A stretch of 64,000 nt of DNA from NCBI GenBank assembly GCA_018398575.1, contig JAGTXZ010000011.1, forward strand, positions 620,001 to 684,000. The letters run 5' to 3'. Source of the stretch: Ampelomyces quisqualis (taxonomy: Eukaryota > Ascomycota > Dothideomycetes > Pleosporales > Phaeosphaeriaceae). The notes under the pieces are model-generated. The model was not told the DNA's origin. It saw only the letters and a list, made by a program, of their open reading frames with translations, and did no database searches. Positions within the stretch are counted from its first letter, which is position 1. Every line of letters begins with the position of its first letter. The position numbers and the translations under genes were made by a program. Of the stretch, positions 11,564 through 22,822 are shown piece after piece.

Positions 11564-13108
11564 GTTTCCCTGTAAGAGCTCCTGGAAACTCGGAACTCGC
11601 TTCAATGTCTGGCGGGCGAAGTTCAGCATGTACTTGACGCGAAGATGAGCAGTGCAGACACGTTGGGCGGCGGTGGAGCAGTGCCGAGAGGCCTGGGGCG
11701 AGAGGGAGAATTATACTGCGGTCAAACAAGCGTGCCAAGCGGTGTTGAGAGGGTCCAGCAGCAGTGACATACATGATACTCCATGCGGAATACACGACAC
11801 CGAGAGATCACAGGCGGCCCGCGATCGACTCGGTGCCGGGCAGAAAAGGGGCAGAGCTCATCAAGTTTGCAGTGCGACCGTGTAATCTACCTGTGTACAT
11901 ACGTACGGAACGGAGTAGATTTTCTCGACACCACATGTGACTTGCACTACCCCTGTTGTGCGGGTTGCCAGCTGACCAGTGCCTGTCCGATGTTTGCAGG
12001 TACTACGTACCACCTAGTACACACGCGCTGCGAGCAGGACCTTGTCGAGAGTGAATCAACGCATTGCGCGTCCTCAGCAGCGCTACGTCGCCTTTGCCTG
12101 CAGACTCCCGCGCTCCTCCCGTTCGTCTGGCCGCCGCCCCATCGCACCGTTGCCTACTCCGCAGTAGGAGGTAGAGATGGGTAGATACTGTATATCAAGC
12201 AAAAACCCTGTATAACTGGTATCGTATCAAGTTATATACTAAAGTGATACCGTATCATTGTCTCAACGCTAATCCTCAAGAGGGAAACGGTGATCAATCA
12301 GGATCTCTTCACCTACAGTTTATAACAGCAGCACAGTGCTGTTAGAAGCTTGCTGCTTCTCTTGTACCCTATTTTTAGGTACCTTCTCTACCTTCTTGTT
12401 ATTTAAGTAACTAGGCATTAAGGTCCAGACCTTATTCTCTACGCAGATGTTAGGGACGCTAAGGCAGCATCTTGACTACTTAAAACAACAAAAAAACAAT
12501 TAGTATCCGTACACAGCGTCAAAATAGGTGGCTGAACGCGTTGCGGAAGAGATAGGAACATTAGCTGCACTGCAGGGTCACAAATTACTAAAAACAGAGC
12601 AAAAATTAGTCTGTACGCCCCCTGGTGATGTGTATCACTTCCCAAACAGTTGTAGGTATGGTATCAATGCTCCGTACAATACTGTATATACCACGGTATA
12701 TACAGGGCCCGGCCCCCAAAGCAGCGCCCCTGTGAAGCCGGCCTATTACAGTACTCTGTACTCCGTACGGATCCCACCCATGTAGGTACAGGGGCATTGC
12801 AGCTGATTTCCGCTCCGCCCCTCCCTTTGGCGCAGATTGCACTTCCGCAGATTGCACTTCACTTTTACCAGTTCCCAACAACTTACCATCGCTGCTTCTC
12901 TCTCCTCATTCCCTCTCGTGCGCGCCGTCACAGCTCTTGACTGTTGCATGTGCCACAGCTCGCGATCACCAGTCAGCGCCCGCCCAATCAGCCCGTGACA
13001 AGCCTAGCCCGCCGCCACTACTGTACCTTTCTTCACCCTCGCCGCCAGCCGCATCCTCGACGACACTTTTGCTTCCTCCCCTTGAGCCTGCCGCACACCT
13101 CGCCCAGC
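11564..13108. other. Intergenic, partly AT-rich, palindromic
   Basis: Divergent spacing between UGM and a transporter gene. The 12180-12560 part is AT-rich with many stops in all frames and may be an old, mutated repeat, but no family was recognised. A perfect 24-bp palindrome-like inverted repeat (11-nt arm CTGTATATACC, 2-nt centre) lies at 12682-12705, and a TACTCCGTA at 12759-12767. A 13-bp palindrome (CAGCACAGTGCTG) lies near 12330. Confidence 0.5.
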
Positions 13109-14465
13109 ATGTCTTCAGACGAGAAGATGCGGTCCTCGCTGGACAAAGCCCGCGACCCTGCCCAGCCAGTGCTACCCACTGTGAACCCAGAGGCACAGAA
13201 GTCGGCGCCTGAGCCTGCCTCCTTTCACCCTGCCGTGTACATTGCGTATGTGGAGGCCAAGCAACGGGGCATTGCACACGCTGACTGTCGCGCAGCACCT
13301 GGATCACGCTCAGTTCGAGCACCATCGTCTTCAACAAGTACATCCTGGACACGGCCAAATTCCGTACCTCTACCCTCCACCCATCCCCCGCGCCAACTGA
13401 CAGCTGTCGCAGACTTTCCCATCTTCCTGACAACATGGCACTTGGTCTTTGCGACTGTCATGACCCAATTCCTCGCTCGCTTCACCACCATCCTCGATTC
13501 GAGAAAGAAGGTCCCCATGACCGGCCGCGTATACCTCCGGGCAATCGTCCCCATTGGCATCTTTTTCAGCCTGAGTTTGATCTGCGGTAACCAGGCATAC
13601 CTGTACCTGAGTGTGGCCTTCATCCAGATGCTCAAGGTACGTGGTCATGATATTGGTGACATAGCCCAAGCGCTAATATCCACAGGCCACCATGCCCGTC
13701 GCTGTCCTCATTACAACCGCAGTCCTTGGCGTCGCTCCCTTGAACATGAAGACCCTCGGCAACGTTTCCTTCATTGTCATTGGTGTTGTCATTGCCTCAA
13801 TGGGCGAGATCCAGTTTGTCATGACGGGTTTCCTGTTCCAAGTCGCCGGCATCGCCTTCGAGGCTGTCCGTCTAGTCATGGTCCAGCGCCTGCTTAGCTC
13901 TGCCGACTTCAAGATGGACCCTCTCGTGTCCCTCTACTACTTCGCACCCGCTTGCGCCTGCATGAACGGCTTCGTCTGTCTCTTCGCTGAGCTCCCCACC
14001 CTCACCATGGATGACATCTATCGCGTTGGTGGCCTCACGCTCTTCGCGAACGCACTAGTCGCGTTTCTGCTCAACGTGTCCGTTGTGTTCCTGATCGGCA
14101 AGACATCGTCTCTCGTCCTTACACTGTCTGGGGTGCTCAAGGACATTCTCCTTGTTTTCGCCTCCATGTTCCTCTTCAAGGACCCTGTATCCCTTCTTCA
14201 AGCATTCGGCTACACCATCGCCCTCGGCGGCCTCATCTACTACAAGCTCGGTGCTGAGAAGCTGAAGGAATACCTTGGCCAAGGCAGCATGAAGTGGCAG
14301 GAGTTTGGTCAGACCCGCCCGATCCTCCGTAAGCTCATGATCTTTGCGGCGGTCATCATATCCATGTTCATGATTCTCGGTTCTCTTGGGCCCCGATACG
14401 CTCCGGACCAAACTGCCAAGGCCTACACCGGCTTCGGCAAGCTGATCGGCGAGAAGAACATATGA
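13109..14465 (+). CDS. TPT/DMT-family sugar-phosphate or nucleotide-sugar transporter
   Basis: Multi-pass membrane protein of the triose-phosphate-transporter family (drug/metabolite transporter superfamily). Exons 13109-13245, 13296-13363, 13413-13636, 13686-14465; 402 residues. After a hydrophilic N-terminus come about ten hydrophobic helices. Family stretches seen: STIVFNKYIL, FPIFLTTWHLVFATVMTQ, the paired LKATMPV, GEIQFVMTGFLFQVAGI, VLKDILLVFASMFLFKDPVS and GYTIALGGLIYYKLG. Likely Golgi or ER membrane. Substrate cannot be read from sequence; GDP-mannose, UDP-sugars or phosphorylated sugars are all possible. It sits divergent from UDP-galactopyranose mutase, which needs a UDP-Galf transporter, but this protein looks like a generic fungal TPT member and I do not claim that role. 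Confidence 0.88.
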
Positions 14466-15371
14466 ACGTCTTATCAGGACTACATTCAAAAGGCTTAGCT
14501 GGATGCCACTTTCTCAATTCACACTTCGCCTTTTGTTTACTTATAACTTTTATGGTGTACTTTCGAGTGGGGCGGGCCTACAGGTGTTTTGAAGCATAGA
14601 CAAACGGGTCCTCCCATATGATGGAGACCTTTTTTTTTCGCTCGGTCATGGTTGAACGCTGTTTTGTTTCAAATAGCATGTCAGGGAGCAAGGACAGGAA
14701 GACGAGAGCACACGTTTTGTGATATATAGAGCTGGTAACACTAGCCATGCTGGATGTGACGATGCATATTCTAGCTACATAAGGGTGATGCGTGTGTAGA
14801 CTGTCCGAGTGTGGTGTTTTCCGTAGTTCGTGATACAGTTCGCCAACTCGCAAGCACATCTTGCTCGCAAATCCACTAGGTTGATCGTAACTGGGCATAC
14901 GAAGGTCTTGATTGTCACAGGCACACATTGATCAATACTGGTACGGGGTTGTAAGGTGACTCGCTCAAAAACCAACAGGTTGGCTTTCGGTAGAGCAACA
15001 GGGCCGTGCATTCTCTCCGTCTTTCTTTAACACAACATTGTTCTACAAACTGTACATAGAGGCTGCTTCCGAGCAAGACTTGACGTGCCATGGGACAACT
15101 TATTACGAGGCGCAGGTCTGGTGCTGAAAATAGGCGAGGTTCAGAGAGCATTCGACGGATATACTGCGCAATGTTCTTAGCGTCCAAAGCACACTACACG
15201 TAAGACATTGAGTTGGACAGGTCGACGAAAAGAAAAGTTCGGCCGGAAGCCGCCAACGCCGCGCCAAGCCCTTAGCGCCTCGAACTCCCACAACGCATCT
15301 GAATTTCATTTTCACGATACTGTCCAGTACTAACCCACAGTTCCGACGCCTCTTGCTCACTAACAGTCAAG
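14466..15371. other. Intergenic
   Basis: 3' flank of the transporter and promoter of the ribosomal protein gene. No coding signal recognised. Confidence 0.5.
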
Positions 15372-16202
15372 ATGGGTATCGATCTCGATAAGCACCATGT
15401 TCGAGACGGGCACCGCAGTATGTGAACCCCCGTCGAGTCGGCGCAGCAATGCGCTGGCGACTGCAGTCTTTTAGACGCAACATGCAAATTCGAGCGCGAG
15501 GATTGACGAGTCTACAGAGGTCGCCAAGTCCACCAACCCCTATGTGAAGCTGCTGGTGCGTCTCTACAAGTTCCTGGCTCGTAAGTATTCCCCGGAATCC
15601 GCGCACTTTGTATGTGTGTGTGTGCTGACAGACTCAGGCCGTACCGATGCCCCCTTCAACAAGGTGGTTCTGCGACGCCTCATGATGTCCAAGATCAACC
15701 GCCCTCGTAAGACTACCGAACGCACAATACCTGTCGGGCTTATTTACTGATCCTGCGATAGCCGTCAGCTTGTCCAAGATCGTTGCGACCGCCGCCAACA
15801 AGCACTCTGCGAAGGTACACCAAGGCAAGACCATCGTCATCGTACGTTATATGCATACCAAGAAAGAAAGCATAAGCTAATTGGCAACAGATCGGTACCG
15901 TCACCGACGATAACCGTCTCCTCGAGCTCCCGAAGCTCTCCATCGCGGCTCTCCGCTTCACCGCCTCTGCCCGCGCCCGCGTTGAGAAGGCCGGCGGCGA
16001 GTGCCTTACCATCGATGAGGTCGCTACCCGCTTCCCCACTGGAGCCAACACTCTCCTGCTCCGTGGACCCAAGAACTCCCGCGAGGCCGTCAAGCATTTC
16101 GGCTTTGGTCCCCACTCCCACAAGAAGCCTTATGTCGAGAGCAAGGGCCGCAAGTTCGAGCGTGCCCGTGGTCGCAGACGGTCGCGTGGTTTCAAGGTCT
16201 AA
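15372..16202 (+). CDS. RPL18: 60S ribosomal protein eL18
   Basis: Component of the large cytosolic ribosomal subunit. Five exons: 15372-15417, 15518-15580, 15638-15706, 15762-15841, 15891-16202; 189 residues, the normal eL18 length. Splicing gives MGIDLDKHHVRDGHR, then VAKSTNPYVKLLVRLYKFLARRTDAPFN, FNKVVLRRLMMSKINRPPVSLS, and a C-terminal GPHSHKKPYVESKGRKFERARGRRRSRGF that is diagnostic. Four introns in a 570-nt coding sequence is typical for a fungal ribosomal protein gene. All junctions use GT-AG. No anomalies. Confidence 0.97.
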
Positions 16203-16651
16203 GCGTGGGCTGGAAACAGTGCTCTTTCTCTGGGTTGTTGGCGTGGACACGGTCATGGTCATGGGAATTAACTTACGAGGCGTGCATCATGACTGGCAAG
16301 AGCTTTTCAAATGCTCGCAAAAAGATACTCACTGTCTTGATAGACAATGAAAGCATAGCAACGAGCTCTCCCGAGCTCCCGAGGTCATTTCATGAAAAAT
16401 TTATCATTGCTCTCTGTGAAACGCGTGAACAACCTTGCAAGCACACTTGCCGCACTTTTCTATGGATGACTTGCCCGCTTTCGGCGCTTGATGGTCTACG
16501 AAAGTTCCTGTGTCGACTAAATTTTCGTCGTGCCCCGCATTCAGCCAACCACAGCTCACCTCGTGAGCCCACATAATTAATTACCCAAAGCAGTTGCTGT
16601 AGCACTTGACATCACCTGCAACAGATCTGACAGCCCTGGAAGAATCACGAG
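16203..16651. other. Intergenic (promoter region of ADE2)
   Basis: About 450 bp between tandem genes. Nothing specific recognised. Confidence 0.5.
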
Positions 16652-18352
16652 ATGGTCGACAGCCGCAAAATCGGTGTTCTGGGCGGCGGCCAGCTTGGTC
16701 GCATGCTCATTGAAGCCGCCAACCGACTGAACGTACAGGTCAATGTCCTTGACGCGGCAGCATCACCAGCAAAACAGATATCAGCGCATTACGGGCACAT
16801 CGAAGGCTCTTTCAAGGATGCAGCCGCAGTAAAGCGATTAGCACAGATCAGCGATGTCGTCACCGTCGAAATTGAGCACGTGGACACGCACATGCTGGAA
16901 GAGGTAGCAAGTGAGGTGGTCGTCGAGCCTAGCTGGAAGACATTGCGGACTATCAAAGACAAATACGCACAAAAGCAGTATTTGAAAGAGCATGGTGTTA
17001 ATGTCGCGGAAAGTATCGATCTGGAGGGCAAGGGCGCCAATGGTCTAAAAGAGGTGGGCACAACCTATGGCTACCCATACATGCTGAAGAGCAAGACCGA
17101 GGCGTATGATGGACGGGGCAACTTCGTGTTGAAGAGTGAAGCAGACATCGACTCTGCTCTCCAGGCTCTAGGCACTCGCCCATTGTACGCGGAGAGATGG
17201 GCAGACTTCAGGCTCGAGCTTGCAGTCATGGTGGTCAAGACGAAAGACGGTGTACTCACCTTTCCGACGGTTGAGACTGTACACGAAGACAGCATATGTA
17301 AGCTCACATATGCACCACCCAGGAATGTCTCTGAGTCTACATCCCAAAGGGCACAAGATCTGGCGAAGAAGGCTATCGGCGCTTTCGAGGGCAAGGGTGT
17401 CTTCGGCGTTGAGATGTTCCTGCTCAAGGACGACAGCTTGCTCATAAACGAAGTTGCGCCTCGACCGCACAACTCGGGTCATTACACCATTGAGGCTTGC
17501 CCAATGTCACAATATGACGCACACCTGCGTGCGATTCTGGACCTTCCCATTCCACAATCCGCCCTTCGCCTGCGCGAGCCGTCAATTATGCTCAATATCC
17601 TCGGCGGTAAGACACCAGACTCGCACGCTCAGGTCGCCAAGAAGGCTTTAGAGTCGCCAAATGCTTCGATACACCTGTATGGAAAAGGCGACGCGCGACC
17701 AGGCCGCAAGATGGGCCACATCACCATCACCGCACCTACCCTTTCAGCCGCTGAGCAGGAAATTCAGCCTCTCATCGATTTCGTCGACGAACAGAAGGGA
17801 AAGTCCCCGGGCCCAAGGATGAACCCTGTGAGCGAGCCTCTTGTCGCTGTCATCATGGGCTCAGACTCTGATCTGCCCGTTTTGCGCGCTGGCTTGGAGA
17901 TTCTACAGAAGCTGGCAATTCCGTTCACCACACGCATCACATCCGCCCATCGAACACCCGACTGGCTTCGCGAATTCTCAAAGAATGCCTCCAGCACTTC
18001 CCTCAAAGTCATCATTGGCGCAGCAGGCGGTGCAGCTCATCTCCCAGGAATGTGCGCCTCGTGGACCACGCTCCCGGTCATTGGTCTGCCAGTCAAGGCT
18101 ACCCACATGGACGGCTGGGACAGTCTAGTCAGCATGACACAGATGCCTCGTGGTGAACCGGTTGCGACGGTCGGCATCAACAACTCTACGAATGCGGCCT
18201 TACTCGCTGTGCGCATATTGGGCGCCGAGTACAAGGATATCAGGGAGCGTTTGAGGATTTGGATGGAGGGCAATGAGAAGGAGGTGATGAAAAAGGACAA
18301 GGCGCTACTGGAGGACGGCTGGGAAGCGTACTTGAAGAGCATGGGTAAATAA
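16652..18352 (+). CDS. ADE2: Phosphoribosylaminoimidazole carboxylase
   Basis: Bifunctional purine-synthesis enzyme making CAIR from AIR. Single-exon ORF of 566 residues, the usual fungal Ade2 length. N-terminal PurK-like ATP-grasp part: GVLGGGQLGRMLIEAA at the start, YPYMLKSKTEAYDGRGN, EVAPRPHNSGHYTIEAC. C-terminal PurE-like mutase part from about residue 398: VIMGSDSDLPVL, ITSAHRTPDWL, AAGGAAHLPGM, GLPVKATHMDGWDSL. Both halves look intact. In yeasts loss gives red pigment; nothing here suggests loss. Confidence 0.97.
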   Translation: MVDSRKIGVLGGGQLGRMLIEAANRLNVQVNVLDAAASPAKQISAHYGHIEGSFKDAAAVKRLAQISDVVTVEIEHVDTHMLEEVASEVVVEPSWKTLRTIKDKYAQKQYLKEHGVNVAESIDLEGKGANGLKEVGTTYGYPYMLKSKTEAYDGRGNFVLKSEADIDSALQALGTRPLYAERWADFRLELAVMVVKTKDGVLTFPTVETVHEDSICKLTYAPPRNVSESTSQRAQDLAKKAIGAFEGKGVFGVEMFLLKDDSLLINEVAPRPHNSGHYTIEACPMSQYDAHLRAILDLPIPQSALRLREPSIMLNILGGKTPDSHAQVAKKALESPNASIHLYGKGDARPGRKMGHITITAPTLSAAEQEIQPLIDFVDEQKGKSPGPRMNPVSEPLVAVIMGSDSDLPVLRAGLEILQKLAIPFTTRITSAHRTPDWLREFSKNASSTSLKVIIGAAGGAAHLPGMCASWTTLPVIGLPVKATHMDGWDSLVSMTQMPRGEPVATVGINNSTNAALLAVRILGAEYKDIRERLRIWMEGNEKEVMKKDKALLEDGWEAYLKSMGK

Positions 18353-18935
18353 AACATTTCGCTGTTCGGTGAGTACTCTGGAATACGGCAATACATCGAA
18401 CCTATGCATACAAATGGAGTCTATACTAATCAACCATTTCCAAGCTTTCGTATCTTCCTCCCACTCATACAGGCCACACATGCACATGTGTAGCAAAGAG
18501 ACGTTTTAAACTCTAATCAGCGAATAGTCTTTCGTTCTTCGTGCCAACGCACCAGTAGCGAATCACACCACACCATCACGCAAAAAGAATATCCGTTTCG
18601 TTAATCATGTTCGCAGATCTTGGATCAACGCATGCCGTGCTCTCCGCTGTGCAGCAGTATGCAGAGACAGCACATCAGTGGCACCTGTCCATTAGTATCG
18701 CGTGCGCTTGATTGGCCGACAAGTCGTGCACGATCGTCGCTTCTATCCTAACACATCGAATACCCGCTCCCACCAAGGCTGGCCGGAGGTCCGCTTAGTC
18801 TCTCAGTGGACGGGTAGTACTTGCTTTCTCCATTGTGTCGTGACCCACAGTAGACGTTGTCACTCAACAACATGCATCACCTCCGACATCCTCTCACTCC
18901 GCATTCCGATCTAGCTCCTCACCCACACAGCAACC
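18353..18935. other. Intergenic
   Basis: Promoter region of the downstream peroxidase-like gene. Nothing recognised. Confidence 0.5.
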
Positions 18936-19809
18936 ATGTCCGCTCTCCACTCCAAACTCACTAAACCTTTCATTGACATCTTCGTCCTAACATGGGACTT
19001 CGGCCTTTTCCTCCTCAACCTCGTCCTGCCACCTAGTCCACCAGACGCCGTCGTCCCCGCGGGTGCACCAGGCCACGCAGGCCACTGGCCGCCCTACACT
19101 CCTCCCGGCCCCAACGATTCCCGCTCCGCGTGTCCAATGCTCAACGCGCTCGCAAACCACTCCATACTCCCTCACGACGGCAAGAATATCACCTTCCGCC
19201 GCCTCAACACCACAGTCCGGCAATCATTCAATTTCGCCCCGAGTTTCTGCTTCTTCGTCCCGGCGTTTGCCGCAAACTTCTTGGGCCGCAGTTATTGGAC
19301 GGATAGTTTTGATCTCGCGGATCTGAGCAAGCATAATGCGATTGAACATGATGCGAGCTTGACGAGGCGGGATAGTGCTGAAGTGGCTGATCAAGGGAAA
19401 CCGGATTTGGAGCTGGTGGAAGAGTTATTGGAGGGCGCGACGGGTGAGGGGGGCAAAAAGTTGACGAAAGCGGATTTGAGTCGCGCGTTGGCAAAGAGGA
19501 GGGTGGAGTGTAGGAGGAGGAATGAGAGATATAGTGAGAGCTTGTTTCATAATGGCTTTGGGAGTGCAAAGTAAGTCTTCATATAATTGGAGTACATAAG
19601 GTGATTTGGCTAACGGAATCACTAGTTCATCGACGATGCTTACGATCTTTGGTGGATCGGTGGATGATTTACGACCCATGCTCACGGAAGAGAGATTCGT
19701 GGAGGGATGGCAGCCACGGATTCTGAGTCGGTTCGGTCTGACGATGGCGGCTTTCAACGGGACTGTGTTGCCGGTTGAGTTGGGGGTAAAGAGGGCGAAG
19801 ATTGAGTGA
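18936..19809 (+). CDS. Heme-thiolate peroxidase (chloroperoxidase-like)
   Basis: Member of the chloroperoxidase/unspecific peroxygenase family. Exons 18936-19570 and 19626-19809; 272 residues. The proximal heme-ligand region reads SACPMLNALANHSILPHDG, so the usual Pro-Cys-Pro is here Ala-Cys-Pro, with the ligand Cys retained. The distal acid-base region reads AIEHDASLTRRD, keeping Glu-His-Asp. Instead of a standard cleavable leader the N-terminus carries a hydrophobic stretch (FIDIFVLTWDFGLFLLNLVL) that could be a membrane anchor or uncleaved signal. The C-terminal part retains FGGSVDDLRPMLTEERFVEGWQPR, typical of the family. Reaction type (halogenation, peroxygenation) cannot be told from sequence. 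A second family member is at 55.5-56.6 kb. Confidence 0.88.
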
Positions 19810-22800
19810 GGAAAATGTGTCCAAAGGCGAACAGAAGTGTACGCTCCGATCAGTGCACAGGTACTACAATAACGACAAATCACTACCAACCTTGATCCTT
19901 CGCAATGCTTTACGCTTACAGCGCATCTTGTCTGGTTATTGGCGCTTGTACATGTCGAAACTTTGCTTGGGTAATTACATGTGCGCAATCACTCCTAACG
20001 GCCTATGATTTGGTATGTAGAACATCAATACTAACGCTCATATATTACGCCCAGCACAGCCCAGCGCAAAGTCCTGCCATTGAATTTGTCTAGCTTCAGT
20101 TGCCAAATCAAGCTTTCGCCAGAAGACTTGACACATATCTTACGTCTCCAATTCATGCGAAATCAAGAATAGTGTTTTCCATTAGATTAGCACGACACCT
20201 CTCTCCCATGTAACACGGTACCTGTACAACCCTATTTTTCATCATAATTGTTTAGAGACACAATGCTTTTTAAACAACTTTATACACAAAGACAGGCATC
20301 GCTTCTCACAGAAGGAATTTCAGTGTCTCATCAGCTATTTCTGCTACAGAGTTGTTCGTGTTTATTGGCTTTCCTTGGAAGACTAAGCTGCAAGACACGG
20401 AATTGCGCCCAGAGCGTCTTTAAGCAGTAAAGTAACAGTCGCGTACGATGGAGATAGAGACGGGTTTGTAGGAATGTTTACATGTGCCCTCTAAAACCTG
20501 GATTTACTTGTAGCGTGCTTGCGCTTGTACTTGCTTGTACGTTGAGAGGAGTCGATGGTGCTAGGAGCGGAAATGGTCGGGCAATATATGTGGGGAACAT
20601 GGCATGATGGGCGTGGAAAGATCTATGGAGTTGATGTCAAGTGGGATACTTGTCCCAGCAGATAGGACGGTAGCGGGGTATTTTGAAAGACGAAGATGTT
20701 GTTTGATATACGAGTTTTGTGGAGATGGGAAGATGCGGTTGTGTGTGAGAGGGAGTCGGGAGGAATGCTGAAAAAGTGTGTTTGTACACTCTCGGGTAGG
20801 TTGAAAATCTTGCGAGGTATAATCGCTAGTCTTTCGTACTGGAATATATCGGAACTTCTTTAGGTGAAAGTTTTCATGGGGCTTCTAGGCAAGCGTCTTC
20901 ATTGAGTGTCCGTGAAGTCAGTTTAGCGACTTATCCAAGTATATAGATAGTAGTTTCGTTATGTTAGAAGAGGCAGACATCAATACCGTGACAGATGGTT
21001 TGATATGGGCAAAGGCGTGTACTGTAGGAAGCAAAGAAACGCCCGGGCGAGATTTCTACACATCCTCAAGATCGGATAAAGGCTTGCGGCATGCGTCTCT
21101 ACCAGTTCATTGTCGATTGGTTTGGTACGACCCTTGGGTAATCCAGGATATTCTTCTAGAAGTGTGGTATCCTAAATGACCTAAACATGTCGCCACAAAA
21201 GCTGTGAAGCAACAATTGGCACTCCGCGAGATCCCAGTGCATCGGAAAACCAATGATGGCGTGTTTCTTGAGACAGCCATCATGCCATGTGAACTCCATC
21301 GTGAGCAGAAGGCTATCTCAGGAGCCAGAAGTAGGGCTGAAACAGGCTGAGCGCGAGGTAAAGGATATTGTGCATGCTTACGCAGCCGCGGCTAGCTGAT
21401 TGTGTCGTGTACGGTAGCGCTACTCTGTTCCTCGTCATAATAATGCCTGAAAGCTAGGTCTCACTTGGCTTAACAACTGTCTTCTTCGTTTGAAAAAACA
21501 AGATAACCCTTCAGGTGAGAAGCTAATTCTTCCTAACATTGCGGATGGCAGGTAGTCTACGAGATCGCAAGTGCCTTAATCTCATGTCCTTTCTTTGCCT
21601 TCAAAATTCGTCTAGTCCGACGGGGTCAAGCGTAGAGTAGTAACGGCAACATAAGCCTGGCTTTGACGATAAAAGGCGTGTAGCGTCAATATATCCTTCG
21701 GTATCCAGCTATAGGCTGTCTAATGTCTGGACGACTGGTAGGCCATCAGACCGTGCGACGATGTCAGCTCAAGGCGCAAGGGCAGCATAAGCTTCCTGTC
21801 GCTTTCAGAAGGGTGTTTACGTACTGACAAAGACCTGATTCCAAGGTAAAAATACCGAAGTGGGTACTTGATAAAAGCCCAAGGCGAGGTAGTCTTTTCA
21901 GATGTTTTTCAAGCTCGTCTGGAGCTCAGCTGCGAGGCTTGGGAAGACGTTCTTGCCCACCCCCATAAGCCCCTGTCTTGAAGCCCCTCAAAGCCTCCCA
22001 CACACCCAAATCATTTCCTGTGACTAGTGAGCAAAACATAAATTTCGATTATACATAATTAGTTAGCGTAAAAAGAATCCTCCAAAAGGTGTCTTAAAGG
22101 TGCTTATTTGTAGTGTAGAAGTTAAGGATTTTAAAAAGCTTAGATTCTAGACCTTTAGGTCTAACGGAATGTAAGTGCGTAGCTAGATTTACTTAAGATG
22201 AGTGGCTGATTTGGCCTTGGTGGTGTCTTAGGGGGTGGGCAATAACATCTTCCCAAGGCTTGACACGGAATAGCGTACCCCTTACTATTTCAGTAGATCA
22301 ACAAACATCGCTTACTCAAGTATTATTCAAGCGTGCTAACTTGCATGTTAACAAGTCTCGCTAACCCTGGCAAAGCTACTCTTGAAAGCCCATCAGAGCC
22401 ATGCCAAATTGATACTCAAGGGGCTGCACAGCAAGCCACTAACGCCTTGTCCTCAAAGCCATCGCCTTCCCCGTGGGTAACGCGAGGCTTAGTTCCGCAC
22501 GAAGTCCACGCGGCCATGTGCCCCTACCCCGATGCATCCTGATGACAATCTCCCTTGCCCCCACCACGATGTTATGGCTTTTGACTGCATATTCCAGCCT
22601 TGCAGTCCAGTCCGTGCTCCGCTAATCGCAGTAACTGCTAGTAGTGTAGAGAGGTATCTGACTCACGCTAGACGCATTGCTTTAGAGTACTACTCCGTGC
22701 TCTCCATTTCGAGCAGAATTGTGCTCATAAATACCAGAGGGTCCGTAGTCTTCAATGTCTGCAACTGTTAAAGAAATCGTCCATTTCACTCGACACTCAA

Positions 22801-22822
22801 TACCCCCAAGTTCGAAGACGTC
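19810..22822. other. 3-kb gene-poor region
   Basis: Many stops in all six frames; the longest ORFs are about 70 codons and resemble nothing I know. It contains the inverted-repeat element at 21935-22260, described separately. AT content rises between 22010 and 22200. Confidence 0.6.
21935..22260. mobile_element. MITE-like element with about 34-bp terminal inverted repeats
   Basis: The left end (21935-21968) begins AGGCTTGGGAAGACGTT and continues TTGCCCACCCCC. The right end (22227-22260) read in reverse complement begins AGCCTTGGGAAGATGTT and continues TTGCCCACCCCC. Over 34 positions only about four differ plus one gap. A weaker match (CCAAATCA) continues inward to about 75 bp. The AT-rich 260-bp core has no ORF. 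Size and structure fit a non-autonomous DNA transposon. No clear target-site duplication is visible, so the superfamily is undetermined and the element may be old. Confidence 0.72.

Noticed and set aside
12944..13897. 317-codon plus-strand ORF overlapping the transporter gene
   Set aside because: Part is in the transporter frame (exons 2-3 read through introns), the rest is out of frame; the spliced model gives the conserved protein.
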